The translations under genes were made by a program, and so were the position numbers. DNA of 64,000 nt from Limosilactobacillus antri DSM 16041 (lineage in GTDB: Bacteria > Bacillota > Bacilli > Lactobacillales > Lactobacillaceae): positions 93,253-157,252 of the forward strand of contig NZ_GG700732.1 of assembly GCF_000160835.1 (NCBI RefSeq), read 5' to 3'. Each line of letters begins with the position of its first letter. Positions within the stretch are counted from its first letter, which is position 1. The notes below the pieces were generated by a model. It was not told the DNA's origin. It saw only the letters and a list, made by a program, of their open reading frames with translations, and did not search any database. Of this stretch, positions 49,734 to 57,333 are shown one piece after another.

Positions 49734-52412
49734 ATGGTTAAGAATCCTTATATTTCTACCTTGAATAGTGGGCATAAATTCTACGATTTAAAAAAGATCG
49801 CTTCAAAATATGATGTTGATTTAGCTACATTACCATATACAATCCGTGTATTACTCGAGAATGTTGCTAGGAATAGCCAACCAAAAGATTTGGATCAAAA
49901 CATTATAGATATTCTTAATTGGAATCAAAATTCAGATAAGACAGTTGACTTTTATCCTTCACGAATTATTTTACAAGATTTAACAGGGGTACCTGCTATT
50001 GTAGATTTAGCGTCATTACGATCTGCAGCAAAGAAGATGGGGTTAGATCCTGAGAAAATTAATCCAGAAATCCCTGTTGATATGGTTGTTGATCATTCGG
50101 TTCAGATTGATCATGCGGGTAATGCAGCTGCCTTTGCATATAATCAAAAGAAGGAATTTGAACGTAACCATGAGCGCTATGAGATGATCAAATGGGCACA
50201 AAAATCGTTCAATAATCTTAAAGTGGTTGCACCAGACACAGGTATTATCCATCAAGTTAACCTTGAATACTTGTCACCAGTAGTACAGCAAAAAGATAAT
50301 ATGCTTTATCCAGATAGCGTACTCGGGACAGATTCACATACGACCATGATTAATGGATTAGGAGTATTAGGCTGGGGTGTTGGTGGCATTGAAGCCGAAG
50401 CTGCTATGTTAGGAACTGCATCAAGCTTCTTAATTCCGCAAGTTGTTGGTGTTCATTTGACTGGTGAATTGCCTTCAGGTGTTGTTGCTACAGACCTTGC
50501 ATTAACAATTACTCACCTTTTACGTGAAACTAATGTTGTTGGTAAGTTCGTTGAATATTTTGGCGATGGATACCAAAATCTGTCTGTAGCTGACCGTGCA
50601 ACTATTGCTAATATGTCACCGGAATATGGAGCTACTTGTGGGTTCTTCCCATTTGATGCGCAATCTGATGAGTATCTACGCTTAACTGGTCGTAGTGAAG
50701 GCCAAATTAAGTTGATTAGTAATTATTTGAAGAATAATGGTATGTACTATGATCCAGAGAATCAGACTAAAGTGAACTATTCAACAGTCATTAACGTTGA
50801 TTTATCAAAGATTACGACTAGTGTTGCTGGCCCTAAACGTCCTCAAGATATTATTAAGCTTGATAGTGTTCCTGCAGAATTCAAAAAATCAATCACTGCT
50901 CCCAATGGCAACCACGGTTTTGGACTACCAGCGGAAGCAATTGACAATCATGAAGAGGTTAAGTTGAGTACGGGCGAAAAAGTAAACATCAAGGCTGGAG
51001 ATATTTTACTGACCGCAATTACTAGTTGTACTAACACATCTAATCCGACTGTTCTCATTGGTGCAGCTTTGTTAGCAAAGAAGGCAGTTGAGAAGGGAAT
51101 GAAGATTTCTCCTCGCATCAAACACTCATTTGCCCCCGGTTCTCCAGCGGTACGTGATTATCTTAAGTCAGCTGGCTTGTTGAAATATCTTGATGACCTA
51201 GGATTTAATATTGTTGCATTTGGTTGCACTACTTGTATCGGTAACTCTGGAAAGTTAGATCCAGCTCTTGAAGATCTTTTAGAACGTCGTAAAGACCTAG
51301 TGAGTGTAGCTGTTGAAAGTGGTAACCGTAATTTTGAAAGTAGGGTACACCCTAATATTAAGTCTAACTACCTAGCTTCACCTATTCTTGTGGTTGCATA
51401 CACATTGGCAGGTAATATTCGCACAAATTTGCAAACTGATCCAATCGGAAAAGATAAGGACGGCAATGATGTTTACCTTAAAGATATTTGGCCATCAACT
51501 AAAGAAATAGACAAGTATACAAAGAAGTATGTCTCAACTGACATTTATAAAAAAGCTTATAACAATATCTTCAACAGCAATGAAGCCTGGAATAAACTCC
51601 AGGTAAATGAATCTGAAACTTTTAACTGGAACAATAACTCTACTTATATTGCTAACCCTCCTTATTTTGATAATCAAATCAAAGGGGACAATACTTTGCC
51701 AAGATTAAAAAATATGCGTGTGTTAGTAAAGGTCGGGGACTCTGTAACCACTGACCATATTTCCCCAGCAGGTGCGATTCTCTCTAGTACCCCAGCCGGT
51801 CAGTTTCTTGAGAGTACGGGCGTTCAATCGGTCGACTTTAACACTTATGGGAGCCGTCGTGGTAACCATAATGTAATGATTCGAGGCACGTTTGCAAACT
51901 ATAGTCTTCATAACCAACTGGCTGCTGGTAGACAAGGTGGATTTACTAAGGTTCTTCCTGATAACAAGCTAACCACCATTTTTGAGGCTAGCCAGAAGTA
52001 TCAGAATGATGGTACAGAATTATTAGTTATTGCTGGGAAAGATTATGGTATGGGCTCTTCACGTGACTGGGCTGCTAAGGGTACTAAACTACTTGGAATT
52101 AAGGCAGTTATTGCAAAGTCATTTGAACGTATTCATAGGTCTAACTTGGTTATGATGGGTGTTATTCCTCTTGAGTTCAAAGATGGGGAAGATGCTGAAT
52201 CCTTGGGCTTAACTGGTAAAGAAACCTATGATATTGATTGGCCTGATAAATTAGTCCCAGGCCAAGACATTAGGGTAATTGCTACTGATGAAAGTAACGG
52301 TAAGAAGGAGTTTATGACTAAGCTTCGTTTTGATTCACAGGATGATATTGATGATTACCGCTTTGGTGGGATTTTGAACAAGGTTTTGGATAAAAAAGTG
52401 CGGCAAGGATAA
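49734..52412 (+). CDS. acnA: Aconitate hydratase A
   Basis: Interconverts citrate, cis-aconitate and isocitrate with a 4Fe-4S cluster. The 892 residues are full length and intact. The three cluster cysteines are present: Cys432 in TSCTNTSNP, and Cys498 and Cys501 in FGCTTCIGNSG. Also visible are LGTDSHTTMINGLGVLGWG and the C-terminal swivel domain with DYGMGSSRDWAAKGT. GGAGGAG precedes the ATG. Codon use is AT-rich, unlike all genes before it. Most lactobacilli lack aconitase. It is followed 17 bases later by an AEC permease. Confidence 0.97.
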   Translation: MVKNPYISTLNSGHKFYDLKKIASKYDVDLATLPYTIRVLLENVARNSQPKDLDQNIIDILNWNQNSDKTVDFYPSRIILQDLTGVPAIVDLASLRSAAKKMGLDPEKINPEIPVDMVVDHSVQIDHAGNAAAFAYNQKKEFERNHERYEMIKWAQKSFNNLKVVAPDTGIIHQVNLEYLSPVVQQKDNMLYPDSVLGTDSHTTMINGLGVLGWGVGGIEAEAAMLGTASSFLIPQVVGVHLTGELPSGVVATDLALTITHLLRETNVVGKFVEYFGDGYQNLSVADRATIANMSPEYGATCGFFPFDAQSDEYLRLTGRSEGQIKLISNYLKNNGMYYDPENQTKVNYSTVINVDLSKITTSVAGPKRPQDIIKLDSVPAEFKKSITAPNGNHGFGLPAEAIDNHEEVKLSTGEKVNIKAGDILLTAITSCTNTSNPTVLIGAALLAKKAVEKGMKISPRIKHSFAPGSPAVRDYLKSAGLLKYLDDLGFNIVAFGCTTCIGNSGKLDPALEDLLERRKDLVSVAVESGNRNFESRVHPNIKSNYLASPILVVAYTLAGNIRTNLQTDPIGKDKDGNDVYLKDIWPSTKEIDKYTKKYVSTDIYKKAYNNIFNSNEAWNKLQVNESETFNWNNNSTYIANPPYFDNQIKGDNTLPRLKNMRVLVKVGDSVTTDHISPAGAILSSTPAGQFLESTGVQSVDFNTYGSRRGNHNVMIRGTFANYSLHNQLAAGRQGGFTKVLPDNKLTTIFEASQKYQNDGTELLVIAGKDYGMGSSRDWAAKGTKLLGIKAVIAKSFERIHRSNLVMMGVIPLEFKDGEDAESLGLTGKETYDIDWPDKLVPGQDIRVIATDESNGKKEFMTKLRFDSQDDIDDYRFGGILNKVLDKKVRQG

Positions 52413-52429
52413 CTTAGGAGGCCGTAAGA

Positions 52430-53353
52430 ATGATAGTTACTCTTTTTTTTGCCCTATTACCTATTGTTGTCACAATTTGTTTAGGTATGTTAGGTGCCAA
52501 GATAGGAGATTTTGATGATAGAGATAGTCAAAAGCTCACTAAATTGGTACTGAAGTACGCGTTACCAATGAATATTTTTGCTGGAATTCTTGGAACTCCA
52601 CGAAAAGTTATTATCGCGGATATTCCACTTGCCTGTTGGATTTTAGTTGGTATGGTCGGTACTTATGCTGTTGCTTGGTTCATCATTCGCAAGATTGGTC
52701 ATGTGGATAGTCGAATCTCTGCTTTACGTGCTTTATCAATTGCTGACCCATCGGTTCCATTTATTGGATCTGCAATTTTGCCATTGCTATTTGCAGAATC
52801 CATTGCTTCGATTGATATCGGTATTTCTACTTTGCTAATTAATGTTATTTTACTGCCAATTATTTTTGGTCAGATGGCTTCTATTAGCGGTGAGCACATA
52901 GGAATTGGCCAACGTATTGTACAAACGCTTAAGAAACCACTAGTTTTCTCAGCACTTACTGCCTTTATTTTGGCTCTATGTGGTTTGAAAATGCCTGTCC
53001 AACTTGCCAATACATTTACTACTTTAGGTAAGAGTTCTGGTGGTTTAGCTATGTTTGCTACTGGTATTATTCTTTACACTCGTGATCTAAAGCTTACTAA
53101 GCAAATTGCTCTTAACACCGTTTTAAAAAACATCGCTGTTCCTACTATTATTTGGGGGATTATGCTGGTATGTGGTGTTCCTTCAAATGTTATTAGAATT
53201 GCAGTTGTTACTTTAGCTATCCCAACTGCTACTATGCCTACTAGTCTTGCTATTAGGTATAAGAGTGGTGAATCTGAAATGGCTGCTACCCAATTTTACA
53301 CAACCATTTTGGCGATCATAACTTTAAGTGCATTTATGCTACTGCTTTCCTAA
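52430..53353 (+). CDS. AEC-family permease (malate/malonate type)
   Basis: A 307-residue integral membrane protein with about ten helices, of the auxin-efflux-carrier family that includes malate permease MleP and malonate transporter MdcF. Visible family features are VLKYALPMNIFAGIL in the first half and PTATMPTSLAIRYKSGESEMAA near the end. TAGGAGG precedes the ATG. It shares the AT-rich composition of acnA and forms an operon with it, which points to an organic-acid substrate such as malate or a tricarboxylate. The exact acid is not known. Confidence 0.85.
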   Translation: MIVTLFFALLPIVVTICLGMLGAKIGDFDDRDSQKLTKLVLKYALPMNIFAGILGTPRKVIIADIPLACWILVGMVGTYAVAWFIIRKIGHVDSRISALRALSIADPSVPFIGSAILPLLFAESIASIDIGISTLLINVILLPIIFGQMASISGEHIGIGQRIVQTLKKPLVFSALTAFILALCGLKMPVQLANTFTTLGKSSGGLAMFATGIILYTRDLKLTKQIALNTVLKNIAVPTIIWGIMLVCGVPSNVIRIAVVTLAIPTATMPTSLAIRYKSGESEMAATQFYTTILAIITLSAFMLLLS

Positions 53354-53411
53354 TCAGTATTTGGTTTCTTTGTCAAGAAATATTGATAAAAAATTAGAAT
53401 AAATTTTGTTA

Positions 53412-53450
53412 AGCAGCTCGTACCTTCAAACTTAGTTGGTATGAGCTGTT
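53412..53450 (+). terminator. acnA operon terminator
   Basis: AGCAGCTCGTACC (53412-53424) with GGTATGAGCTGTT (53438-53450), then TTTGCTAATTT. Confidence 0.7.
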
Positions 53451-53459
53451 TGCTAATTT

Positions 53460-53616
53460 GAGCTTGAAATGGTTGAAGGTGACGTGGCAAGTAACTAATG
53501 AGAATAGATGAATGATAATGAAAAGTCTACGTAGCAATTGTGGGCTTCTAACGTAGCCTTGATAGAGTAATTACGAGAAATAGCCTTAGCTTCTAGGTTC
53601 TATTTTAGATTTAAAC
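53460..53616. other. Non-coding tail of the AT-rich block
   Basis: No intact gene. On the minus strand a short frame gives LEAKAISRNYSIKATLEAHN before a stop, framed by other stops; it could be a decayed coding fragment, but I cannot name it. Confidence 0.3.
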
Positions 53617-53617
53617 C

Positions 53618-53818
53618 AAAAAGAGTGGGACAGAACTAGCTGGTCTAGTTCATTGTCCCTCCTCCGTCGCCGCGCAGCTAGCCTGTAGAAAAGATGGCTA
53701 CGCCGCGCAGTAAGCCGATTTGGGGGCGTTTTTTCAGCGCTTGAACTGCCAGCCAGCTACTGTGCTGTTAGATTTTTACCTTTAAAACAGCAAAGAGATG
53801 ATCCCGCCTCTTTTTATT
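53618..53818 (+). repeat. GTGGGACAG intergenic hairpin element, copy 1
   Basis: Begins AAAAAGAGTGGGACAG. Hairpin 1 is GGGACAGAACTAG (53627-53639) with CTAGTTCATTGTCCC (53645-53659). A second GC-rich hairpin follows, CCGCGCAGCTAGCC with GGCTACGCCGCGC. The element ends in GATCCCGCCTCTTTTT, which can pair with its start, closing the whole. It shares a 19-base block with the copy at 63.87 kb. No protein is encoded. The last T run can end transcription. Confidence 0.7.
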
Positions 53819-53826
53819 TCCCCAGC

Positions 53827-54198
53827 TTACAAGCAATCCACCACTACTTTAGTGAGAGACCCGTCCTGCCACTGCGGGGCGAGCTCAGCGAGGCGGTCCC
53901 AAAAGGCTGGTTGCTTGGCCTGGTCGAGAATCTCGTAAGTCAGTGGTGTAACGTTGCTGATGATGATGTCACCATCGTCATCGACCGTTCCCGTGAAGAC
54001 GCCTTCATGAAGCAGTTCCATAAAGATCTTCTCGGTGACTTTGCGCCAGTCAGTATCTTGGTACTTATTGACAATTGCCGCGAACTTTTGGTTATTCTTG
54101 CTCATGTCATTAAAAATCACCTTATCATAGTTTGGAATTGAGTGAGCAGCCTTATCAACGAATGCAAAGTAGGTAAATAAGTAGTCTTTAGTATCCAT
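53827..54198 (-). CDS. Small protein, possibly YjcQ-like winged helix
   Basis: 123 residues. N-terminal helices (YLFTYFAFVDKAAHSI) are followed by KIFMELLHEGVFTGTVDDDGD (core ELLHEGVFTG) and IIISNVTPLTYEILDQAK. The last two look like the wing and final helix of YjcQ-type winged-helix proteins. This is a resemblance only. AAAGGAG lies nine bases before the ATG. It diverges from the exonuclease gene, so the shared upstream region could affect both. Confidence 0.6.
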   Translation of the reverse strand: MDTKDYLFTYFAFVDKAAHSIPNYDKVIFNDMSKNNQKFAAIVNKYQDTDWRKVTEKIFMELLHEGVFTGTVDDDGDIIISNVTPLTYEILDQAKQPAFWDRLAELAPQWQDGSLTKVVVDCL

Positions 54199-54306
54199 CC
54201 TTCGTGCTCCTTTTAACTTTTAGGACTATTATAGCTAATTTTGCCGCAATTACGAACAGTCCTGGGCGATATTTAAATAAGGCTAGCGGCTAAGAATAAA
54301 TTCAGG

Positions 54307-54312
54307 TATAAT
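54307..54312 (+). promoter_or_regulatory. -10 element of the DEDDh exonuclease gene
   Basis: A perfect TATAAT; no good -35 is seen. The LexA box begins six bases downstream. Confidence 0.5.
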
Positions 54313-54317
54313 CAAAT

Positions 54318-54331
54318 CGAACATATGTTTT
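54318..54331 (+). promoter_or_regulatory. LexA (SOS) box of the DEDDh exonuclease gene
   Basis: CGAAC-ATAT-GTTTT. The first twelve bases match the symmetrical B. subtilis box exactly and only the last G is T. It lies between the -10 element and the ribosome site GGAGGA, so LexA would block transcription. Confidence 0.8.
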
Positions 54332-54348
54332 TTTGATGGAGGAACCGG

Positions 54349-55077
54349 ATGGCTGAACAACAACAACAACTTCAAGAAGCGGGATATTCCCCGATTCACT
54401 TTACGTCTCTTTTCCCAATTTCCCAGTATATTACGATCGGTCCAAACTTTAACAAGCACGCTGTTGCTCCAGTCGGCAAGGCAAAGGCGGCACCAGTAGA
54501 AAATCTTAATCAGCTGCGGGCGGTGCTCAACGGTTCCGCCAAATTGCTAATCCTCGATTTAGAGTTCTTTCAGGCTGGCAACCAGAATCACATTTTTCAG
54601 TTAGCGGGGCGGGTATATAACCAGGCTGAAAAGTTCAATTACTACTTCTTCAATAGCCAACAGACGGATACCCGTCAGCTGCAATTTCTGCGCCGTTACG
54701 ATGTTCCCTTTTCCCAAGCCCAGCAATTTACCGTTAAGCACCAGTTGCCGCGGATTATTAAGCTGGTCGACAGCTTGGCTCCCGACTATCTCGTCAGCTG
54801 GGACAATAGTCAGGATTTCAAGGCCTTGCAACGGGCGGCTAACCGGCTTGCAATTCCTAAACAAAATCGTTTTTGGAACACCGTGCAGGCAATTGACCTC
54901 GAAAAACTGGTGGCCCAGCAAGTCTGGAATGGGCAAAAGGCGCTGGGCTTGAAAAAGATGTGTCAGCTCCTAAACCTGCCACCATTCAAGTTTCACCAGG
55001 CTCAGCATGATGTCCGCGCTATTGAAGCAATTCTAAAATTTTATTCGCTCGATTTAAGTCGGGAATTACTGGTATAA
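54349..55077 (+). CDS. DEDDh-type 3'-5' exonuclease-like protein
   Basis: 242 residues. The domain from about 65 on has the order of the DnaQ-like exonuclease family: LLILDLEFF (Asp and Glu of motif I), PDYLVSWDNSQDFKALQ (Asp of motif II) and FHQAQHDVRAIEAIL (His and Asp of motif III). The first 60 residues are not recognised. Substrate unknown; the fold also covers RNA-degrading and proofreading enzymes. GGAGGA lies before ATG 54349. The LexA box upstream marks it as a likely DNA-damage-induced nuclease. Confidence 0.8.
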   Translation: MAEQQQQLQEAGYSPIHFTSLFPISQYITIGPNFNKHAVAPVGKAKAAPVENLNQLRAVLNGSAKLLILDLEFFQAGNQNHIFQLAGRVYNQAEKFNYYFFNSQQTDTRQLQFLRRYDVPFSQAQQFTVKHQLPRIIKLVDSLAPDYLVSWDNSQDFKALQRAANRLAIPKQNRFWNTVQAIDLEKLVAQQVWNGQKALGLKKMCQLLNLPPFKFHQAQHDVRAIEAILKFYSLDLSRELLV

Positions 55078-55079
55078 AC

Positions 55080-55112
55080 AAGCTCCTGGACGTTGTCAAC
55101 GCTCAGGAGCTT
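55080..55112. terminator. Bidirectional terminator
   Basis: AAGCTCCTG (55080-55088) with CAGGAGCTT (55104-55112) between convergent genes. Confidence 0.75.
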
Positions 55113-55116
55113 GAGA

Positions 55117-55590
55117 TTACTTTTGCCAATTAATTTGGCGATTGTTATTTTTGCTGCTCTGGCCGATTAGATGGCTATTGAGGTACACCTTAGTGTAAAT
55201 TCCCTTGTGAATATCGCTTTCGGCTAGCTGTTCCTGCTGGTCATCCATCAGCGTACCGAGAATTCCGTTTTGCAAGGTGTCAATCAGAAGGTCGCGCCGG
55301 GGCTTGGATAGGTTGTAAAAATCATCATTGACGGTAATTTTGACCCGGTTCTTTCCTTGGTAGCTAATCGCCTTAATGCTGGTGAATCCCTGAAACTGCT
55401 TGTCATTGGATTCGTATTGCTGGCAGTTAGCGAGGTAGCTCGCAATATCACGGTTAGCAATATCGATTTTCTCCCGGCTAGCCGCGGTTACGGTCGGGGT
55501 GGTTGATACAAAGTTAATAGCGACGGTGCTGCCCCCGGCAATGGAGAGGCCCGCCACGATGCTTAAACAGGTCTTAGTAAGTTTTTTCAT
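55117..55590 (-). CDS. Secreted unknown protein
   Basis: 157 residues with a clear signal peptide: MKKLTKTCLSIVAGLSIAGG, then a likely cleavage after TVTAA (about residue 37). The mature part of about 120 residues has several Asn, Gln and Lys and no Cys, ending NNNRQINWQK. No family recognised. The start at 55590 is set by TTGGAGG upstream. It is divergent from the TMEM175-like gene. Confidence 0.75.
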   Translation of the reverse strand: MKKLTKTCLSIVAGLSIAGGSTVAINFVSTTPTVTAASREKIDIANRDIASYLANCQQYESNDKQFQGFTSIKAISYQGKNRVKITVNDDFYNLSKPRRDLLIDTLQNGILGTLMDDQQEQLAESDIHKGIYTKVYLNSHLIGQSSKNNNRQINWQK

Positions 55591-55712
55591 TCTTTTACCT
55601 CCAATCGAATCAAGTCTATTATGACGATTTTCAACGTGCGCGGCAAGGATAATCGGCCAAAAGTGCTTTTTATTTCCGGTTAAATTCGCTAAAATAGCCA
55701 CTGGTGATAAAA

Positions 55713-56366
55713 GTGACAGAGAATGAACAAAAGCGCAAATTAGTGCGGCAGCGGTTGCGAAAACTGCAGGAAAAAGAAGCAAATGAATTTAAAGAGCACC
55801 TGGATAACCTGAACGATGGGGTAATTGCAATCATTTTAACGGTCATGGTCCTGGAAGTACCCCTGCCGAGCCAGGCGGGGGTTTCGTACCGTAATTTTAT
55901 GGGGTCCATTTTTATCTTCCTGGTAAGCTTCTTCGTGGTCGCCAACTTCTGGTATGATCTGAACCGGCTCTTGCTGGTCTTAAACCGGGTGACAAAGAAG
56001 ATGATTATTAATGACTTTATCTTTTTAGCGGCGTTGTCGGTGATCCCAATGTTAACCAAGTGGATGATGCTGCGACCGAGCAGCTTGGCGGTGTTTGATT
56101 ACGGGATTGCCTACTTCATTGCCAACCTGATGAAGATGATCATTTCGGCTAACGCTTGGGAGGAATTCTTTAATGAGGTTGATGGCAGCCCCAAGATGTA
56201 CTCCTTGCGTTGGGGCCGGCGACTGGTGATCGTATTGGTCATCAACCTGCTGCTGATTTTTTTGGCCTATATAATGCCGCGGTGGGTGCTGCTGGCTTAC
56301 TTATTATTAACAATCTATAACTTCTTTTACCCGGAAAAGGCAATCATCGATCAAAAGATTATTTAG
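55713..56366 (+). CDS. TMEM175-like (DUF1211) membrane protein
   Basis: 217 residues with about six helices. The block LDNLNDGVIAIILTVMVLEVPLP near residue 35 is the TMEM175 signature (usually FSDGVxAIxxTLxVLEL), here with Asn for Ser. In characterised relatives this helix lines a potassium channel. The subunit length fits the bacterial single-repeat proteins. Start GTG 55713 is uncertain; GTG 55704 is in frame, and ribosome sites are weak for both. Forward promoter elements are poor. Confidence 0.75.
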   Translation: MTENEQKRKLVRQRLRKLQEKEANEFKEHLDNLNDGVIAIILTVMVLEVPLPSQAGVSYRNFMGSIFIFLVSFFVVANFWYDLNRLLLVLNRVTKKMIINDFIFLAALSVIPMLTKWMMLRPSSLAVFDYGIAYFIANLMKMIISANAWEEFFNEVDGSPKMYSLRWGRRLVIVLVINLLLIFLAYIMPRWVLLAYLLLTIYNFFYPEKAIIDQKII

Positions 56367-56408
56367 TCGTGCGACCACTTTTTGGGCAGAGCGTCTTTTG
56401 GCACCACC

Positions 56409-56437
56409 TTGCCGTCGCTCTTGAGAAAGTGTAAAAT
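56409..56437 (+). promoter_or_regulatory. Aquaglyceroporin gene promoter
   Basis: TTGCCG at 56409-56414, 17 bases, TAAAAT at 56432-56437. Confidence 0.55.
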
Positions 56438-56446
56438 GTTATTTCG

Positions 56447-56460
56447 TGAAAGCGATTACG
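56447..56460 (+). promoter_or_regulatory. cre (CcpA) site
   Basis: TGAAAGCGATTACG matches the catabolite-response consensus TGWNANCGNTNNCA except the last base. It lies just after the likely transcription start of the glycerol-facilitator gene, where CcpA would repress. Confidence 0.65.
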
Positions 56461-56478
56461 AGAAAGCGAGCGATATTA

Positions 56479-57183
56479 ATGAACGGTTTTAGCGGTGAGT
56501 TCTTTGGAACGATGATTTTGATCTTAATTGGTTGCGGCTGCTCCGCCAGTGTTAACCTAAAGCGGAATTATGCTACGGGGAGCGGCTGGTGGTTTGTTTG
56601 TGCCAGCTGGGGACTAGCCGTGACGATGGGTGTTTACGTTGCCGGATTTCTGGGTTCCCAGGGGCACCTGAATCCAGCCGTGACGATTCCCTTCGCGGTC
56701 TTCGGCCTCTTCCCCTGGCACCAGGTCCTGCCATATTTGGCCGGGCAGTTTCTCGGAGCCTTTGTCGGGGCGGCATTGGTAGTAGTCCAGTACCATCCCC
56801 AATTTGCGGTGACCAAGCCAGACGCGGGCAATAGCGTCGGAATTTTTGCAACCCGTCCCGCGATTAAGGCACCGCTGTTTAATTTCCTGTCGGAAGTGAT
56901 TGCCACCTTTGCCTTTATTTTTATCCTGCTGAATCTCGGTAACTTTACCGTGGGGATTAAGCCCTTCATCGTCGGCCTGGTCATCACCGTAATTGGAACG
57001 GGGCTCGGTTCAACTACCGGGTTTGCCCTAAACCCGGCCCGGGATTGGAGTCCCCGCTTCGCCTATACGATTTTGCCGGTACCTAATAAGGCCGCAGCCG
57101 AATGGAGTTACGCCTGGGTCCCAATGTGCGGCCCACTGGCTGGCGGTCTGCTAGCTTGTGCGTTAGAAAGCATGGTTGCTTAA
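56479..57183 (+). CDS. Glycerol facilitator/aquaporin (MIP family)
   Basis: A channel for glycerol and other small neutral solutes. 234 residues, six helices and two half-helices with HLNPAVTIP and FALNPARDWSPR. The Asp after the second NPA (NPARD) marks an aquaglyceroporin rather than a water channel. ATG 56479 is chosen because MNGFSGEFFGTM is the usual beginning; the upstream GTG at 56446 overlaps the cre site. Ribosome site is weak (GAGAAAGCGAG). In lactobacilli such channels often also pass lactate or dihydroxyacetone. Confidence 0.9.
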   Translation: MNGFSGEFFGTMILILIGCGCSASVNLKRNYATGSGWWFVCASWGLAVTMGVYVAGFLGSQGHLNPAVTIPFAVFGLFPWHQVLPYLAGQFLGAFVGAALVVVQYHPQFAVTKPDAGNSVGIFATRPAIKAPLFNFLSEVIATFAFIFILLNLGNFTVGIKPFIVGLVITVIGTGLGSTTGFALNPARDWSPRFAYTILPVPNKAAAEWSYAWVPMCGPLAGGLLACALESMVA

Positions 57184-57233
57184 CTTTTTAAAGCGGGCCT
57201 AAATTACGATCAAAAACGAATTACGCAATTCAC

Positions 57234-57280
57234 AAAGCGGCCGCCCGGTGTTCGGTAAATCGAACTCGGGCGGCCGTTTC
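57234..57280 (+). terminator. Terminator after the facilitator gene
   Basis: CGGCCGCCCG (57238-57247) with CGGGCGGCCG (57267-57276), an inner TTCG/CGAA stem, then TTT. Confidence 0.75.
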
Positions 57281-57333
57281 GGCTTTTAAACTTTGTTGTG
57301 CTAGGGAAGGAAGGCTAGCGCTCTTACCCTCGG

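Noticed and set aside
56573..56851. Long minus-strand frames inside the glycerol-facilitator gene
   Set aside because: They are shadows of a clearly conserved plus-strand channel gene with both NPA motifs.
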